Shown: positions 7,022 through 13,971 of the stretch, in pieces
Numbering within the stretch: position 1 is the first letter of the stretch
How the letters are laid out: each line of letters begins with the position of its first letter
From: Croceibacterium_A sp035626815
GTDB taxonomy: Bacteria > Pseudomonadota > Alphaproteobacteria > Sphingomonadales > Sphingomonadaceae
Assembly: GCA_035626815.1 (NCBI GenBank)
Contig: DASPMY010000005.1
Location: 1-32,347 of the forward strand
Direction: 5' to 3'
Length of the DNA: 32,347 bases
Notes under the pieces: generated by a model
What the model was told of the DNA's origin: nothing
The model's input: the letters and a program-made list of their open reading frames with translations, nothing else
Database searches by the model: none
Position numbers and translations under genes: made by a program

Positions 7022-7759
7022 TCAGGAGTCGCGGTGGGTCCACTTGTAGAGCGCCGTGGCCAGCGCGCCGCGCTGGTACAGCTGGGGGATAGCCGCCGGC
7101 ATCGACTGCAGCCCGCACTCGGGCGTCTGCTGATAGATCGCCTGCAATTGCGCCTTCTCCTCGTCCGAGCCGACCTCCGTCTGGACGACCTTGTAGGCCA
7201 GGCCCGGCGAATAGACGGCGAGGCAGCCGGCGACGTTGTCGAACGTGATCGGACCCGCCAAGTCGCCGTAGAAGGCGTGGGCCGCATCCTCGTCGACGGC
7301 CGGCGCCCGGTCGGCCAGCGTCGGCGCCTGGTTCTTCAGCAGCTGCTCGGCCAGCGCATCGCTGATGTTCGACGCCGTGGCGGCGGCGACGTTATTGGTG
7401 CAGGTGCGCCAGCGGCCGGTCAACGCCGCCGAAATACGCGCATAGCTCGGATCGCCGGCCAGCGGGCCACCAAGGTAATCGGCGGCTTTTTCGCCGCCCC
7501 GGCGCAGGATGCACGTGGCGATCGCGTCGGCTCCGCCCCGTACGCCAGCCGCGCCCATGTTGTCGGCCCTCAGCCGCCGGTTTTCGAATTCGCGTGTGAA
7601 GGTTTCATTGCCGCGAGCTGTTACGTCGGGCGCGACGACATCGGGTCCCCCGACCGGCCCTGGCGGAGTGCCTCCCGGGGTCTGCTGCGCCGTGGCTGAT
7701 GTCGCAACGGCGAGGGCGACCACAAGACCGAAGCAAACGACACCTCCGCGCTTAGACAT
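7022..7759 (-). CDS. Secreted protein of unknown function between nuoF and nuoG
   Basis: This 245-residue product begins MSKRGGVV at the ATG at 7759, with GGAGG about 9 nt upstream. A signal peptide is likely: a hydrophobic core at residues 6-20 and a cut near SATAQQ (residues 21-26). A Pro/Gly-rich linker follows, then a largely helical domain with four cysteines at 83, 120, 179 and 215, which could form two disulfides. I recognise no domain. It lies in the operon direction but has longer gaps on both sides (96 bp to nuoF, 230 bp to nuoG) than the other genes. It may therefore be a later insertion or have separate expression. Nothing in the sequence links it to complex I chemistry; only its position does. 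Confidence 0.8.
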   Translation of the reverse strand: MSKRGGVVCFGLVVALAVATSATAQQTPGGTPPGPVGGPDVVAPDVTARGNETFTREFENRRLRADNMGAAGVRGGADAIATCILRRGGEKAADYLGGPLAGDPSYARISAALTGRWRTCTNNVAAATASNISDALAEQLLKNQAPTLADRAPAVDEDAAHAFYGDLAGPITFDNVAGCLAVYSPGLAYKVVQTEVGSDEEKAQLQAIYQQTPECGLQSMPAAIPQLYQRGALATALYKWTHRDS

Positions 7760-7855
7760 GACCCTGACCCTCCAACCTCTCGATTTCCCACGCCGTGAAG
7801 CTATCACGAGGGCCGGACCGGACCAAGAGCCCCGTTCGCGCAAAGCGCTGTCCGC

Positions 7856-9151
7856 CTACTCCGCGGCTTCCTGCAATGCGGCCCCACGCTCGGCGATGCG
7901 CCGCTCGAGCTCGGGGCGGAAGTGCCGGATCAGGCCCTGGATCGGCCACGCCGCGGCGTCGCCAAGCGCGCAGATGGTGTGGCCCTCGACCTGCTTGGTG
8001 ACCTGATAGAGCATGTCGATCTCGTCGGGCGTGCTCTCGCCCACCCGCAGCCGCTCCATCACCCGCCACATCCATCCGGTGCCCTCGCGGCATGGAGTGC
8101 ACTGGCCGCACGACTCGTGCTTGTAGAAGTAGCTGATGCGGCTGATCGCGCGGACGATGTCGGTCGACTTGTCCATCACGATCACCGCCGCGGTGCCGAG
8201 GCCCGAGCCGAGGTCCTTGAGCCCGTCGAAGTCCATCGGGCAATCCATGATCTCGGCCGCGGGAACGAGCGGCACCGAAGAGCCCCCGGGGATCACCGCC
8301 AGCAGGTTGTCCCACCCGCCGGTGACGCCGCCGCAGTGCTTCTCGATCAGCTCGCGGAACGGGATGCTCATCGCTTCCTCGACCACGGTCGGCTTGTCGA
8401 CGTGGCCGCTGATCTGGAACAGCTTGGTGCCCTTGTTGTTGTCGCGGCCGAAGCTGGCGAACCAACTCGCGCCACGGCGAAGGATCGTCGGCACCACGGC
8501 GATGCTCTCGACGTTGTTGACCGTGGTCGGGCAGCCGTAGAGCCCGGCGCCGGCCGGGAACGGCGGCTTGAGGCGCGGCTGGCCCTTCTTGCCCTCGAGG
8601 CTCTCGATCATCGCGGTCTCTTCGCCGCAGATGTAGGCGCCCGCGCCGCGGTGGACGAATATGTCGAAATCGTAGCCCGAGCCGGCCGCGTTCCTGCCGA
8701 GCAGGCCGGCGTCATAAGCCTCGGCGACGGCGGCGAACAGCGTCTCGGCCTCGCGGATGTATTCGCCGCGGATGTAGATGTAGGCGGCGCGCGCGCGCAT
8801 CGCGAACCCGGCCACGAGCGCACCCTCGATCAGCTTGTGCGGATCGTGGCGGATAATCTCGCGGTCCTTGCAGGATCCCGGTTCGCTCTCGTCGGCGTTG
8901 ATCACCAGGAAGCTCGGCCGGCCGTCCTTGCTTTCCTTGGGCATGAACGACCACTTCATGCCGGTCGGGAAGCCCGCGCCGCCGCGCCCGCGCAGGCCGC
9001 TGGCCTTGATCTCGTCGATGATCGCGTCCTGCCCGCGCAGCATCAGCGCGCGCGTATCGTCCCAGTCGCCGCGCGCCTGGGAGGCTGCCAGGCGCCAGTC
9101 CTGGTAGCCGTAGAGGTTGGTGAAGATGCGGTCCTTGTCGAGCAGGCTCAC
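7856..9151 (-). CDS. nuoF: NADH-quinone oxidoreductase subunit F (FMN, NADH-binding)
   Basis: NuoF oxidises NADH through FMN and passes electrons to cluster N3. The FMN/NADH glycine-rich motif GRGGAGFPTG is at residues 55-64, and the second signature, GAGAYICGEETAMIESLEG, begins near residue 169. The [4Fe-4S] ligands are Cys348, 351 and 354 (SCGQCTPCREG) and Cys394 (HTICALGD). The start is the GTG at 9151, giving 431 residues, the normal length. It overlaps the stop of the upstream small gene as GTGA. An upstream in-frame start would translate the neighbouring small genes out of frame and is rejected. The C-terminus carries a short Ala/Glu-rich tail. Confidence 0.97.
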   Translation of the reverse strand: MSLLDKDRIFTNLYGYQDWRLAASQARGDWDDTRALMLRGQDAIIDEIKASGLRGRGGAGFPTGMKWSFMPKESKDGRPSFLVINADESEPGSCKDREIIRHDPHKLIEGALVAGFAMRARAAYIYIRGEYIREAETLFAAVAEAYDAGLLGRNAAGSGYDFDIFVHRGAGAYICGEETAMIESLEGKKGQPRLKPPFPAGAGLYGCPTTVNNVESIAVVPTILRRGASWFASFGRDNNKGTKLFQISGHVDKPTVVEEAMSIPFRELIEKHCGGVTGGWDNLLAVIPGGSSVPLVPAAEIMDCPMDFDGLKDLGSGLGTAAVIVMDKSTDIVRAISRISYFYKHESCGQCTPCREGTGWMWRVMERLRVGESTPDEIDMLYQVTKQVEGHTICALGDAAAWPIQGLIRHFRPELERRIAERGAALQEAAE

Positions 9152-9309
9152 GACAGCGCGCTCCTGCGCCAGAGCGATGCCAGGACGGCAACCACGACGG
9201 CCACGCCGATGATCTTCGCCACCAGCGGCTCGACGCCTGCCTGTTGCAGCGACCAGCTGGCCACGATGCCCGCCAGGACGGCTATGAGAGGCTTGACGAA
9301 CTTGCGCAT
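9148..9309 (-). CDS. 53-residue membrane microprotein (third between nuoE and nuoF)
   Basis: The ATG at 9309 shares its A with the TGA of the preceding ORF (TGATG). The ORF's own TGA overlaps the nuoF GTG (GTGA). The product begins with basic residues (MRKFVKP) and has two hydrophobic segments, about residues 7-20 and 28-47, with a polar link (QQAGVEPLVAK) and a basic end (WRRSALS). No family is recognised. Stop/start overlaps on both sides with known operon genes are good evidence of translation, since they would be unlikely by chance in three successive ORFs. It is one of three tandem microproteins here. Confidence 0.7.
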   Translation of the reverse strand: MRKFVKPLIAVLAGIVASWSLQQAGVEPLVAKIIGVAVVVAVLASLWRRSALS

Positions 9310-9461
9310 CAGCCAACCCCGCCGGCGAACACGTACCAGGCCGCCAGCGCGAGGATGCCGACGAGGACCACGGTCTTGACCAGGCCCTTGGGCAGCTTCC
9401 ACGCCAGGACGACGCCGATCACGGCGACCACGGCGACGACGATCGGGCTCAAGTCGCTCAT
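9309..9461 (-). CDS. 50-residue membrane microprotein (second between nuoE and nuoF)
   Basis: The ATG at 9461 overlaps the stop of the preceding microprotein (ATGA) and its TGA overlaps the next ATG (TGATG). The product starts MSDLSPIVV and is almost entirely two hydrophobic helices, about residues 6-21 and 28-45. They are joined by the basic turn KLPKGLVK and followed by a short Gly-rich end. By the positive-inside rule, both termini probably face the periplasm, with the loop in the cytoplasm. No domain is recognised and there is no catalytic residue pattern. It is probably a structural or assembly element of unknown role. Confidence 0.7.
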   Translation of the reverse strand: MSDLSPIVVAVVAVIGVVLAWKLPKGLVKTVVLVGILALAAWYVFAGGVG

Positions 9462-9613
9462 TCCGCGCCTTTCTGCGTCCGGGCGCCGTAGGCGATCGCG
9501 CCGAGGCCGGCGATGGCGAGCACCCCGGCGAGGATGAACTGGTCGTTGAACGCGGCGACCACGCCCCACACGATCACCGCCAGGCCGAGGCCCATCAGGA
9601 TCTTGCCGTTCAT
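9458..9613 (-). CDS. 51-residue membrane microprotein (first between nuoE and nuoF)
   Basis: The ATG at 9613 overlaps the nuoE stop (ATGA), and the ORF ends in TGA overlapping the ATG of the next microprotein. The product starts MNGKILMGLG. It has hydrophobic segments at about residues 4-22 (LGLAVIVWGVVAAF) and 27-43 (ILAGVLAIAGLGAIAYG), a short polar loop (NDQ), and a charged tail (ARTQKGAE). It was found by reading the nucleotide sequence and is too short for common ORF-length cut-offs. No known family is recognised. Confidence 0.7.
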   Translation of the reverse strand: MNGKILMGLGLAVIVWGVVAAFNDQFILAGVLAIAGLGAIAYGARTQKGAE

Positions 9614-10281
9614 GCCCACTCGCTCCGGTAGTCGTGGTTGGCCGAGACCATCTCGCGCAGCGTGGTCGGGCCGCCGAGCGGCTCGACCGTGTGGCGGCCG
9701 GGCTCCTGCGTGCCCGCCTTGGGCTGGCGGCCGGCGGCGAGCTCGTCAAGGATATGGTCGAGCCGCTCGGCCGTCAGGTCCTCGTAGTTGTCGTCGTTGA
9801 TCTGGACCATCGGCGCGCTGGCGCAATTGCCCATGCATTCGACTTCGGTCAGCGTCCACAGCCCGTCGTCGGTCGTGTGCCCCTTCTTCATCCCGCGCCG
9901 ATAGCAGGCGGCCAGAATGTCATCGGAGCCGCGCAGCATGCACGGCGTGGTGCCGCACACCTGCACGTGGAAACGCCCGACCGGCACGAGGTTGTACATC
10001 ATGTAGAACGTGGCCACCTCGAGCACGCGGATCACCGGCATGTCGAGCTCGCGGGCGACGAACTCGATCACCGGGATCGGCAGCCAGCCTTGCGTGCCCG
10101 TCTCTGCCCCTACCTGCCGCTGGGCGAGGTCGAGCAGCGGCATCACCGCGCTGCGTTGGCGCCCTTGCGGATAGCGCGCGACGATCTCCTTGGCGGCGGC
10201 GGCGTTCTCGCCCGTCCACGCGAACGCGCCCCACCGCTCGCGCAGCTCGGGGCTGTCCGGCTCGAGATGGCGGTCAGCCAT
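9610..10281 (-). CDS. nuoE: NADH-quinone oxidoreductase subunit E (2Fe-2S)
   Basis: This is a thioredoxin-like fold subunit that carries the off-pathway cluster N1a next to NuoF. The four ligands are Cys109 and Cys114 (VCGTTPCMLRG) and Cys149 and Cys153 (VECMGNCASAP), with the expected spacing. The length of 223 residues includes a C-terminal tail of about 45 residues (AGRQPKAGTQEPGRH onward), a common feature of alphaproteobacterial NuoE. The ATG at 10281 overlaps the upstream small gene by 8 bp. The stop overlaps the first downstream microprotein. N-terminal helices (residues 8-80) match the family. Confidence 0.97.
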   Translation of the reverse strand: MADRHLEPDSPELRERWGAFAWTGENAAAAKEIVARYPQGRQRSAVMPLLDLAQRQVGAETGTQGWLPIPVIEFVARELDMPVIRVLEVATFYMMYNLVPVGRFHVQVCGTTPCMLRGSDDILAACYRRGMKKGHTTDDGLWTLTEVECMGNCASAPMVQINDDNYEDLTAERLDHILDELAAGRQPKAGTQEPGRHTVEPLGGPTTLREMVSANHDYRSEWA

Positions 10282-10543
10282 TCAGCCCCCCGCCAGAGCG
10301 CCGCCGGCGGGCCGCGTCGATGACCATGAACATCTCGAAGCCGGCGATCGAGGCGATCGCCATCGGCAGCCACTCGGGCTGCTCGGCACCGAGCCCCGTC
10401 GCGGCGAAGAAGATGGCCAGCAGCGACAACCCCGTCACGCACGCCAGCACCGACAAACGATCCAACTGCGAAAGCTTCAACGACCCCACTCCTTCGATTC
10501 CCAAGGTCCCGTTCCACACCCGAGACAGCGCCCGGCCCGTCAC
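10274..10543 (-). CDS. Small two-helix membrane protein upstream of nuoE
   Basis: An 89-residue reading starts at the GTG at 10543, which overlaps the previous stop as GTGA. A TTG at 10480, preceded by AAGGAG at 8 nt, would instead give 68 residues beginning with Lys-Leu-Ser-Gln-Leu-Asp. The shorter form contains all the recognisable features: two hydrophobic helices (LACVTGLSLLAIFFAATGLG and PMAIASIAGFEMFMVIDAA, about residues 33-52 and 60-78 of the long form) and a basic end (RRRRSGGG). The GTGA overlap favours the long form and the Shine-Dalgarno favours the short form. Its stop lies 8 bp into nuoE. No known family is recognised. Confidence 0.65.
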   Translation of the reverse strand: MTGRALSRVWNGTLGIEGVGSLKLSQLDRLSVLACVTGLSLLAIFFAATGLGAEQPEWLPMAIASIAGFEMFMVIDAARRRRSGGGLNG

Positions 10544-10683
10544 CGGTCACCGTCCCCGAACACGCGCTGCAGCTGCTCGCGCTCGAGATACTGGCGATCG
10601 GCGCGCGCGCTCAGCCACATCGCCAGCGCCAGCCAGCCGAAGGCAAGCACGAGGACGACAAATCCGATCAGCAGCGCAAACAT
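10540..10683 (-). CDS. 47-residue single-helix membrane microprotein downstream of nuoD
   Basis: The ATG at 10683 begins 2 nt after the nuoD TAG, and the TGA overlaps the next GTG start. The product MFALLIGFVV... has one strong N-terminal transmembrane helix (residues 2-24) followed by a highly charged amphipathic stretch (SARADRQYLEREQLQRVF), which looks helical or coiled. That architecture resembles small regulatory or assembly-type membrane proteins, but no family is recognised. Its tight spacing within the operon supports translation. Confidence 0.65.
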   Translation of the reverse strand: MFALLIGFVVLVLAFGWLALAMWLSARADRQYLEREQLQRVFGDGDR

Positions 10684-10685
10684 GG

Positions 10686-11900
10686 CTAGCGGTCGCACTC
10701 CCCGAACACCACGTCGATCGCGCCGAGAATGGCGGTCGCGTCGGGGAGCATGTGCCCCTTGCTCATAAAGTCCATCGCTTGAAGATGGCTGAACGCGGTC
10801 GGACGGATCTTGCAGCGGTACGGCTTGTTGCTGCCGTCGCTGACCAGGTAGACGCCGAACTCGCCCTTGGGGCTCTCGGTGGCGACGTAGACCTCGCCGG
10901 CGGGCACGTGGAAGCCTTCGGTGTAGAGCTTGAAGTGATGGATCAGCGCTTCCATCGACTGCTTCATCTCGGCGCGCTTGGGCGGGACGACCTTGCGGTC
11001 GTCGCTCGCCACCGGCCCTTCGGGCATCTCCGCGAGGCATTGCTTGATGATGCGGGCCGACTGGCGGACTTCCTCGACGCGGACCATGAAGCGGTCGTAG
11101 CAATCGGAGTTCGTCCCGACCGGAATCTCGAAGTCCATCCGCTCGTAGACGTCGTACGGCTGGCTCTTGCGCAAGTCCCACGGCACGCCGGCCGCGCGGA
11201 TCATCGGGCCCGAGAAGCCCCAGGCGATGGCGTCGTCGCGGCCGACCTTGGCGATGTCGACGTTGCGCTGCTTGAAGATGCGGTTGTCGGCGACGAGGCT
11301 GATCGCGTCCTCGAACAGCCGCGGCAGGCGCGTGTCGACCCAGTCGCCGATGTCGCTCAGCACCTTGAGCGGGACGTCCTCGTGCACCCCGCCGGGGCGG
11401 AACCACGCCGCGTGCATGCGCGCGCCGGAGACCCGCTCGTAGAAGTTCATGCAGTCTTCGCGCAGCTCGAACAGCCACAGGTTCGGCGTCATCGCGCCGA
11501 CGTCCATCACGTGGCTGCCGAGATTGAGCATGTGGTTCTTGATGCGCGTCAGCTCGGCCATTAGCACGCGCAGGTACTGCGCCCGCAGCGGCACCTCGAG
11601 GTTGAGCAGCTTCTCGACCGCGAGCACGTAGCTGTGCTCCATGCACAGCGGGCTGCAGTAATCGAGCCGATCGAAATAGGGCAGCGCCTGGAGATAGGTC
11701 TTGTACTCGATCAGCTTCTCGGTGCCGCGGTGGAGCAGGCCGACGTGCGGGTCGATCCGCTCGATGATCTCGCCGTCGAGCTCCATGACCAGGCGCAGCA
11801 CGCCGTGCGCGGCCGGGTGCTGCGGGCCGAAGTTGATCGTGTAGTTGGAGATGACCTCGTCGCCGGTGGTCGGCGAGCGCTCGACGCTCAAGCCGCTCAT
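10686..11900 (-). CDS. nuoD: NADH-quinone oxidoreductase subunit D
   Basis: This is the 49-kDa-type subunit, homologous to the [NiFe]-hydrogenase large subunit; it lines the quinone site with NuoB. Conserved features are FGPQHPAAHGVLRLVMELDG near the N-terminus, HVGLLHRGTEKL, and YFDRLDYCSPLCMEHSY. The C-terminus ends DVVFGECDR, with the conserved DxVFGxxDR ending. At 404 residues it is of normal length and is not fused to NuoC as it is in E. coli. The start ATG at 11900 overlaps the nuoC stop (ATGA). Two unknown microprotein genes separate it from nuoE, where many bacteria have the two adjacent. Confidence 0.98.
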   Translation of the reverse strand: MSGLSVERSPTTGDEVISNYTINFGPQHPAAHGVLRLVMELDGEIIERIDPHVGLLHRGTEKLIEYKTYLQALPYFDRLDYCSPLCMEHSYVLAVEKLLNLEVPLRAQYLRVLMAELTRIKNHMLNLGSHVMDVGAMTPNLWLFELREDCMNFYERVSGARMHAAWFRPGGVHEDVPLKVLSDIGDWVDTRLPRLFEDAISLVADNRIFKQRNVDIAKVGRDDAIAWGFSGPMIRAAGVPWDLRKSQPYDVYERMDFEIPVGTNSDCYDRFMVRVEEVRQSARIIKQCLAEMPEGPVASDDRKVVPPKRAEMKQSMEALIHHFKLYTEGFHVPAGEVYVATESPKGEFGVYLVSDGSNKPYRCKIRPTAFSHLQAMDFMSKGHMLPDATAILGAIDVVFGECDR

Positions 11901-12811
11901 GGCGCTTCTCCGTCGGTCTTCCGGCGGCGAGCGCGCGGCTTGGGTTGGGTCGCGCCGGCGGTGTCGGTGCCCTTCGCCTTGCGCGGCGCCCTCGCCGGGC
12001 GGTCCTCGGTCGGCTCGGGCGCGCCCGGGGCGGCCACATCGACATCCTGCGGCACCGGCTCGCCGCTGCCCGGGTTGGCGGTCTTGCCGGTGGAGCCGCC
12101 GGCGACCTTCTCGGCCGCCTTGGCGTCGGTCGCCTCGCTCGAGCCGGTCTGCTTCGGGCTCTCGGTGGTCTTGACCTCGACCACCGGCGGGATCGCCGCC
12201 TTCTCGTCGCCGGGCAGCGGGTAGTCGGCGCCTTCCCACGGGCTCATGAACTCGAAGCTGCGGAAATCCTGCGCCAGCTCGACCGGCTCGTAGACCACGC
12301 GCTTCTCCTCCTCGGAGTAGCGCAGCTCCTGGTAGCCGGTCAGCGGGAAGTCCTTGCGGAAAGGGTGGCCCTCGAAGCCGTAGTCGGTGAGAATCCGCCT
12401 GAGGTCGGTGTTGCCGTCGAAGATCACCCCGTAGAGGTCGAACACCTCGCGCTCGAGCCAGCCGGCGACGGGCCACAGCGTGGTCACCGTCGGCACCGGC
12501 GTGTTCTCCGCCGCGCGGACCTTGACCAGGATGCGGTGGTTCCGGGTCAGCGACAGCAGCATGTAGACCACCTCGAAGCGCTCGTCGCGCTGCGGGTAGT
12601 CGACCCCGGCGATCTCCATCAGCTGCTGGTAGCCGTGCTCGTCGCGCAGCACCCGCAGCGCCTCCGCGATCCGCTCGCGCTCCACCCCGAGGACGATCTC
12701 GCCGTGCTCTTCCTTGGACGCGAGCAGCATGTTGCCGAGCGCGGCGGCGAGCGCGTCCTTCACGCCTTCGTTCGAAGCGAAGCGCGGGGCCGAGTGGAGC
12801 ACGGTCGCCAT
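11897..12811 (-). CDS. nuoC: NADH-quinone oxidoreductase subunit C with low-complexity tail
   Basis: This is the 30-kDa-type peripheral subunit. The core is residues 1-205, with the family signature EREVFDLYGVIFDGNTDLRR (residues 120-139) and then GFEGHPFRKDFPLTG. After PWEGADYPLPGDEK, where most homologues end, there is a tail of about 100 residues rich in Pro, Ala, Lys, Glu and Thr. The tail finishes with basic blocks (ARAPRKAKG and KPRARRRK). The tail is probably disordered. The start ATG at 12811 lies 1 nt after the nuoB stop. Low-complexity tails on NuoC occur in some alphaproteobacteria and their role is unknown. Confidence 0.96.
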   Translation of the reverse strand: MATVLHSAPRFASNEGVKDALAAALGNMLLASKEEHGEIVLGVERERIAEALRVLRDEHGYQQLMEIAGVDYPQRDERFEVVYMLLSLTRNHRILVKVRAAENTPVPTVTTLWPVAGWLEREVFDLYGVIFDGNTDLRRILTDYGFEGHPFRKDFPLTGYQELRYSEEEKRVVYEPVELAQDFRSFEFMSPWEGADYPLPGDEKAAIPPVVEVKTTESPKQTGSSEATDAKAAEKVAGGSTGKTANPGSGEPVPQDVDVAAPGAPEPTEDRPARAPRKAKGTDTAGATQPKPRARRRKTDGEAP

Positions 12812-12812
12812 G

Positions 12813-13412
12813 CTACCTCTCGATGGTCCCTTCGCGGCGGATCTTCCGCTGGAGCTGCATCACGCCGTAAAGCAGCGCTTCGGCGGTCGGCGGGCAGCCG
12901 GGGACGTAGATGTCGACCGGCACGATCCGGTCGCAGCCGCGCACCACGCTGTAGCTGTAGTGATAATAGCCGCCGCCGTTGGCGCAGCTGCCCATGCTGA
13001 TCACGTACTTGGGGTCCGACATCTGGTCGTAGACCTTGCGTAGCGCCGGGGCCATCTTGTTGCACAGCGTGCCGGCGACGATCATCACGTCCGACTGGCG
13101 TGGCGACGCGCGCGGCGCGACGCCGAACCGCTCCATGTCGTAGCGCGGCATGTTGACGTGGATCATCTCGACCGCGCAGCAGGCGAGGCCGAAGGTCATC
13201 CACCACAGGCTGCCGGTGCGGGCCCACTGGAACAGGTCCTCGGTGCTGGTGACGAGGAAGCCCTTGTCGCTGACCTCGGCGTTGAGCTGGTTGAAATAGT
13301 GCTCGCCCGGCAGCTCGATCTCCGGGTGGATCGTCGGGTTGATCGCCGGCGCGTGCACGGTGGTGCCGGCCGGGTTCGCGAGGACGTGGTCGAGGCGCGG
13401 CTTCTCGCTCAT
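12813..13412 (-). CDS. nuoB: NADH-quinone oxidoreductase subunit B (cluster N2)
   Basis: NuoB carries [4Fe-4S] cluster N2, the last carrier before quinone. The ligands include the unusual adjacent pair Cys78-Cys79 (GLACCAVEM), Cys143 (GSCANGGG) and Cys173 (PGCPPTAEAL). The start ATG at 13412 overlaps the nuoA stop (ATGA) and gives 199 residues. This includes an N-terminal extension of about 45 residues ahead of the core, typical of several alphaproteobacteria. The in-frame upstream ORF that runs through nuoA is a shadow. Confidence 0.98.
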   Translation of the reverse strand: MSEKPRLDHVLANPAGTTVHAPAINPTIHPEIELPGEHYFNQLNAEVSDKGFLVTSTEDLFQWARTGSLWWMTFGLACCAVEMIHVNMPRYDMERFGVAPRASPRQSDVMIVAGTLCNKMAPALRKVYDQMSDPKYVISMGSCANGGGYYHYSYSVVRGCDRIVPVDIYVPGCPPTAEALLYGVMQLQRKIRREGTIER

Positions 13413-13783
13413 TCCCACTCCAGCGCGCCCTTCTTCCACGCGTAGGCGAGGCCGACGGCGAGCTCGAACAGGAACACCATCATCGTGATCCAGCCGGGCC
13501 AGCCGGTCAGGTCGAGGCTGACCGCCCACGGGAACAGGAACGCCGCCTCGAGGTCGAACACGATGAACAGGATCGCGATAAGGTAGAAGCGCACGTCGAA
13601 CTGGCTGCGCGGGTCCTCGAACGCGGGGAAGCCGCACTCGTACTCGCTGAGCTTCTCGGCGTTCGGCTTGTACGACCCGGTCAGCCGGGAAACGCCCATC
13701 GGCAGGAACACGAACGCCGCCGACAGGCCGAGCGCGACGCCCAGGTAGATCAGGATCGGCAGGTACTCGGAAAGGTCGACCAC
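13409..13783 (-). CDS. nuoA: NADH-quinone oxidoreductase subunit A
   Basis: This is a three-helix membrane subunit next to NuoH. The conserved loop EYECGFPAFEDPRSQFDVRF holds Cys50, the residue known from mitochondrial ND3 to report the active/deactive transition. The motif FDLEAAFLFPWA follows. I choose the GTG at 13783 (124 residues, the usual size), with AAGGAC about 7 nt upstream. An upstream in-frame start at 13828 would add 15 polar residues with no homology that I recognise. It is the first gene of the operon, divergent from the thiolase gene across a 188-bp gap. Confidence 0.95.
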   Translation of the reverse strand: MVDLSEYLPILIYLGVALGLSAAFVFLPMGVSRLTGSYKPNAEKLSEYECGFPAFEDPRSQFDVRFYLIAILFIVFDLEAAFLFPWAVSLDLTGWPGWITMMVFLFELAVGLAYAWKKGALEWE

Positions 13784-13830
13784 GACACGTCCTTGGGCGG
13801 CTGAATCGCCGCTGGTATGAGGTTGCACGC

Positions 13831-13859
13831 GCCGTAGTCCGCCACCGGCAAGCGTTCAA
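13831..13859 (-). promoter_or_regulatory. Candidate sigma-70-type promoter for the nuo operon
   Basis: On the minus strand, TTGAAC (13854-13859) and TACGGC (13831-13836) are separated by 17 bp, about 48 bp upstream of the nuoA GTG. The -35 is a fair match and the -10 is poor, so this is a weak call. The nuoA-thiolase gap (13784-13971) must hold both divergent promoters, and I see no better pair or an obvious operator. Confidence 0.25.
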
Positions 13860-13971
13860 GGGGCTCGACGCCCGATTTTCAGGCTCTTGCGGGCTCGCCG
13901 AGCGTTTGCGCTGCACGAGCCCCGTCACTAGATGGGCGCCGATCCGAGTCCACTCCAGCGGAGCCCCAGCC

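Noticed and set aside
4833..7049. A 738-codon open frame on the plus strand opposite nuoG
   Set aside because: It is antisense to a perfectly conserved nuoG, its translation is Arg/Ala/Asp-rich low complexity, and long antisense frames are expected in DNA with very high GC at third codon positions.
7760..7843. An upstream start extending the secreted protein by 28 residues
   Set aside because: The extension is basic and would bury the signal peptide; the ATG at 7759 has a Shine-Dalgarno and gives a clean signal sequence.
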